Of a DNA stretch of 16,045 nt, positions 15,601 to 16,045 are shown one piece after another (within the stretch, counting starts at the first letter, position 1; every line of letters begins with the position of its first letter). The stretch is taken from assembly GCA_036653595.1 (NCBI GenBank), contig JAVVTQ010000036.1, forward strand, positions 1 through 16,045, in the 5' to 3' direction. The notes below the pieces were generated by a model. That model was not told the origin of the DNA. It searched no databases and saw only the letters and a program-made list of their open reading frames with translations. The position numbers and the translations under genes are program-made. The stretch comes from JAVVTQ01 sp036653595. GTDB lineage: Bacteria; Bacillota; Clostridia; Oscillospirales; Ruminococcaceae.

Positions 15601-15790
15601 CAGCAAATTTTCGCCTCATTTCGCGCTTTTGACAAGGCAGTCTTTCGGCGAACTGCACAAAGCTGACCTCCAAAAGAAACACAGCTTTCACCTAAAAACG
15701 CTCCCCACCGACGATTTTGTCAAAAAAATCAGAATTAATACACGCGTCCGTGCGTGTCTTGCGCTGTATCTTCATCCATTTGTATAAAAT
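15601..15790. other. Gene-free stretch upstream of the rpoB promoter
   Basis: No convincing gene lies here. Three modest inverted repeats occur: GCAGT 15637-15641 with ACTGC 15652-15656; AAAGCTG 15659-15665 with CAGCTTT 15682-15688; and ACACGC 15740-15745 with GCGTGT 15752-15757. The last is followed on the minus strand, after 11 bases, by a run of seven T, and might be a poor terminator for the regulator gene to the right. None is strong enough to name. Confidence 0.4.
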
Positions 15791-15833
15791 GTCAAAACTT
15801 GCCTTTGCGCTGTGGCTTGTCCGCTCACTTTTT
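15791..15833. repeat. 43-bp direct repeat, copy 1
   Basis: This copy matches 16003-16045 at 40 of 43 positions; the differences are clustered at 15799-15801 (TTG against CCA). The period is 212 bases. On the minus strand it contains the last codons and stop of the regulator fragment (AAA AAG TGA) followed by 3' flanking sequence. The microhomology GTTTTGAC lies at its distal end in both copies. Confidence 0.9.
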
Positions 15834-16002
15834 CATCAGAAGCTGTGCGAATGAAACGGCCTCCGGCTTCTGCGTGATAGTGCGGGAGATGTCGGCGTAA
15901 ACCTCGCGAAAGCAGCAGGCTTCTGAATCGTCCATCGTGCACTCATGATTTCCATGGAGGCACTTGTTGAGTGCATATGGCCCGTCCACCGTCTCAAAAA
16001 AC
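15825..16002 (-). pseudogene. Truncated duplicate of the C-terminal end of a probable Rrf2-family regulator
   Basis: The minus-strand frame encodes about 58 residues beginning TFFETVDGPYALNKCL and ending VSFAQLLMKK. The pattern ExxDGPxALxxC, then further cysteines (HEC, EACC) and a helix ending in a SFAQLL motif, resembles the C-terminal half of Rrf2/IscR-type regulators (ExxEGPxxLxxC, an iron-sulphur ligand region, then a tLADLL-like end). The N-terminal winged helix is absent. Reading back to the right, the frame runs into sequence that repeats the gene's own 3' flank, so this is best explained as a partial tandem duplication. A GTG at 16040-16038 would give a 71-residue protein, overlapping the stop of the upstream copy. 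If that upstream copy matches this one, no ribosome binding site precedes the GTG, and I doubt translation. Family assignment is moderately sure; the fragment status is firmer. Confidence 0.55.
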
Positions 16003-16045
16003 GTCAAAACCCACCTTTGCGCTGTGGCTTGTCCGCTCACTTTTT
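16003..16045. repeat. 43-bp direct repeat, copy 2 (cut by the window edge)
   Basis: This is the partner of 15791-15833, 40 of 43 identical, and the identity runs up to the last base of the window. The true repeat is therefore probably longer and should continue to the right as a second copy of 15834 onward. Confidence 0.9.
16037..16045 (-). CDS. Last codons of an upstream gene, probably the intact Rrf2-family regulator
   Basis: The minus strand enters the window with AAA AAG TGA, identical to the last two codons and stop of the fragment at 15825-15833 and embedded in the same repeat. By analogy this is the 3' end of the parent gene, the rest being outside the window. Only three codons are visible, so the identity is inferred from the repeat alone. 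Confidence 0.4.
   Translation of the reverse strand, partial: KK

Noticed and set aside
15590..15658. A 23-codon minus-strand frame with a GTG start behind GGAGG, ending in the -35/-10 spacer of the rpoB promoter
   Set aside because: The ribosome binding site spacing is good, but the product is too short to judge, it has no visible promoter, and its overlap with the rpoB promoter makes chance more likely.
15740..15757. Hairpin ACACGC/GCGTGT as a terminator for the regulator gene
   Set aside because: The stem is only 6 bp and the T-run starts 11 bases beyond it, too far for a standard intrinsic terminator. I kept it only as a note.

Overview
The window reads as a chromosomal housekeeping region of a Clostridia-like Bacillota. 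The clues are very strong GGAGG-type ribosome binding sites, consensus vegetative promoters, GTG/TTG alternative starts, intrinsic terminators, and clostridial-type RpoB, RpoC and EF-Tu sequences. The assignment is from protein style only; no rRNA or tRNA gene is present to anchor it.

Almost everything is on the minus strand. From right to left (direction of transcription): the 3' end of a probable Rrf2-family regulator gene at the window edge; a truncated tandem copy of its C-terminal end; a gene-poor stretch holding a perfect TTGACA-17-TATAAT promoter and a leader with an apparent terminator/antiterminator pair; rpoB and rpoC; a 334-bp gap with a second strong promoter; the str cluster rpsL-rpsG-fusA-tuf, where tuf also has its own promoter; an intrinsic terminator; then guaB-guaA, ending in another intrinsic terminator. 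The left-most 0.6 kb is different: two small divergent genes (an XRE-type regulator and a cysteine-rich small protein) whose start regions are the two arms of a perfect 22-bp palindrome. They lie just beyond the 3' end of guaA, a known integration site for mobile elements.

Functionally, rpoBC supplies the two large RNA polymerase subunits, the str genes supply two small-subunit ribosomal proteins and both main elongation GTPases, and guaB-guaA make GMP from IMP. The window therefore couples transcription, translation and guanine nucleotide supply. Departures from the common layout are: rpoB is not preceded by rplJ-rplL inside the window, no L7Ae-type gene lies between rpoC and rpsL, and the IMP dehydrogenase lacks the CBS (Bateman) domain pair.

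No CRISPR array, complete insertion sequence, tRNA or rRNA was seen. The best candidates for something undescribed are the rpoB leader attenuator, the palindrome that buries two start sites, and the partial tandem duplication at the right edge.
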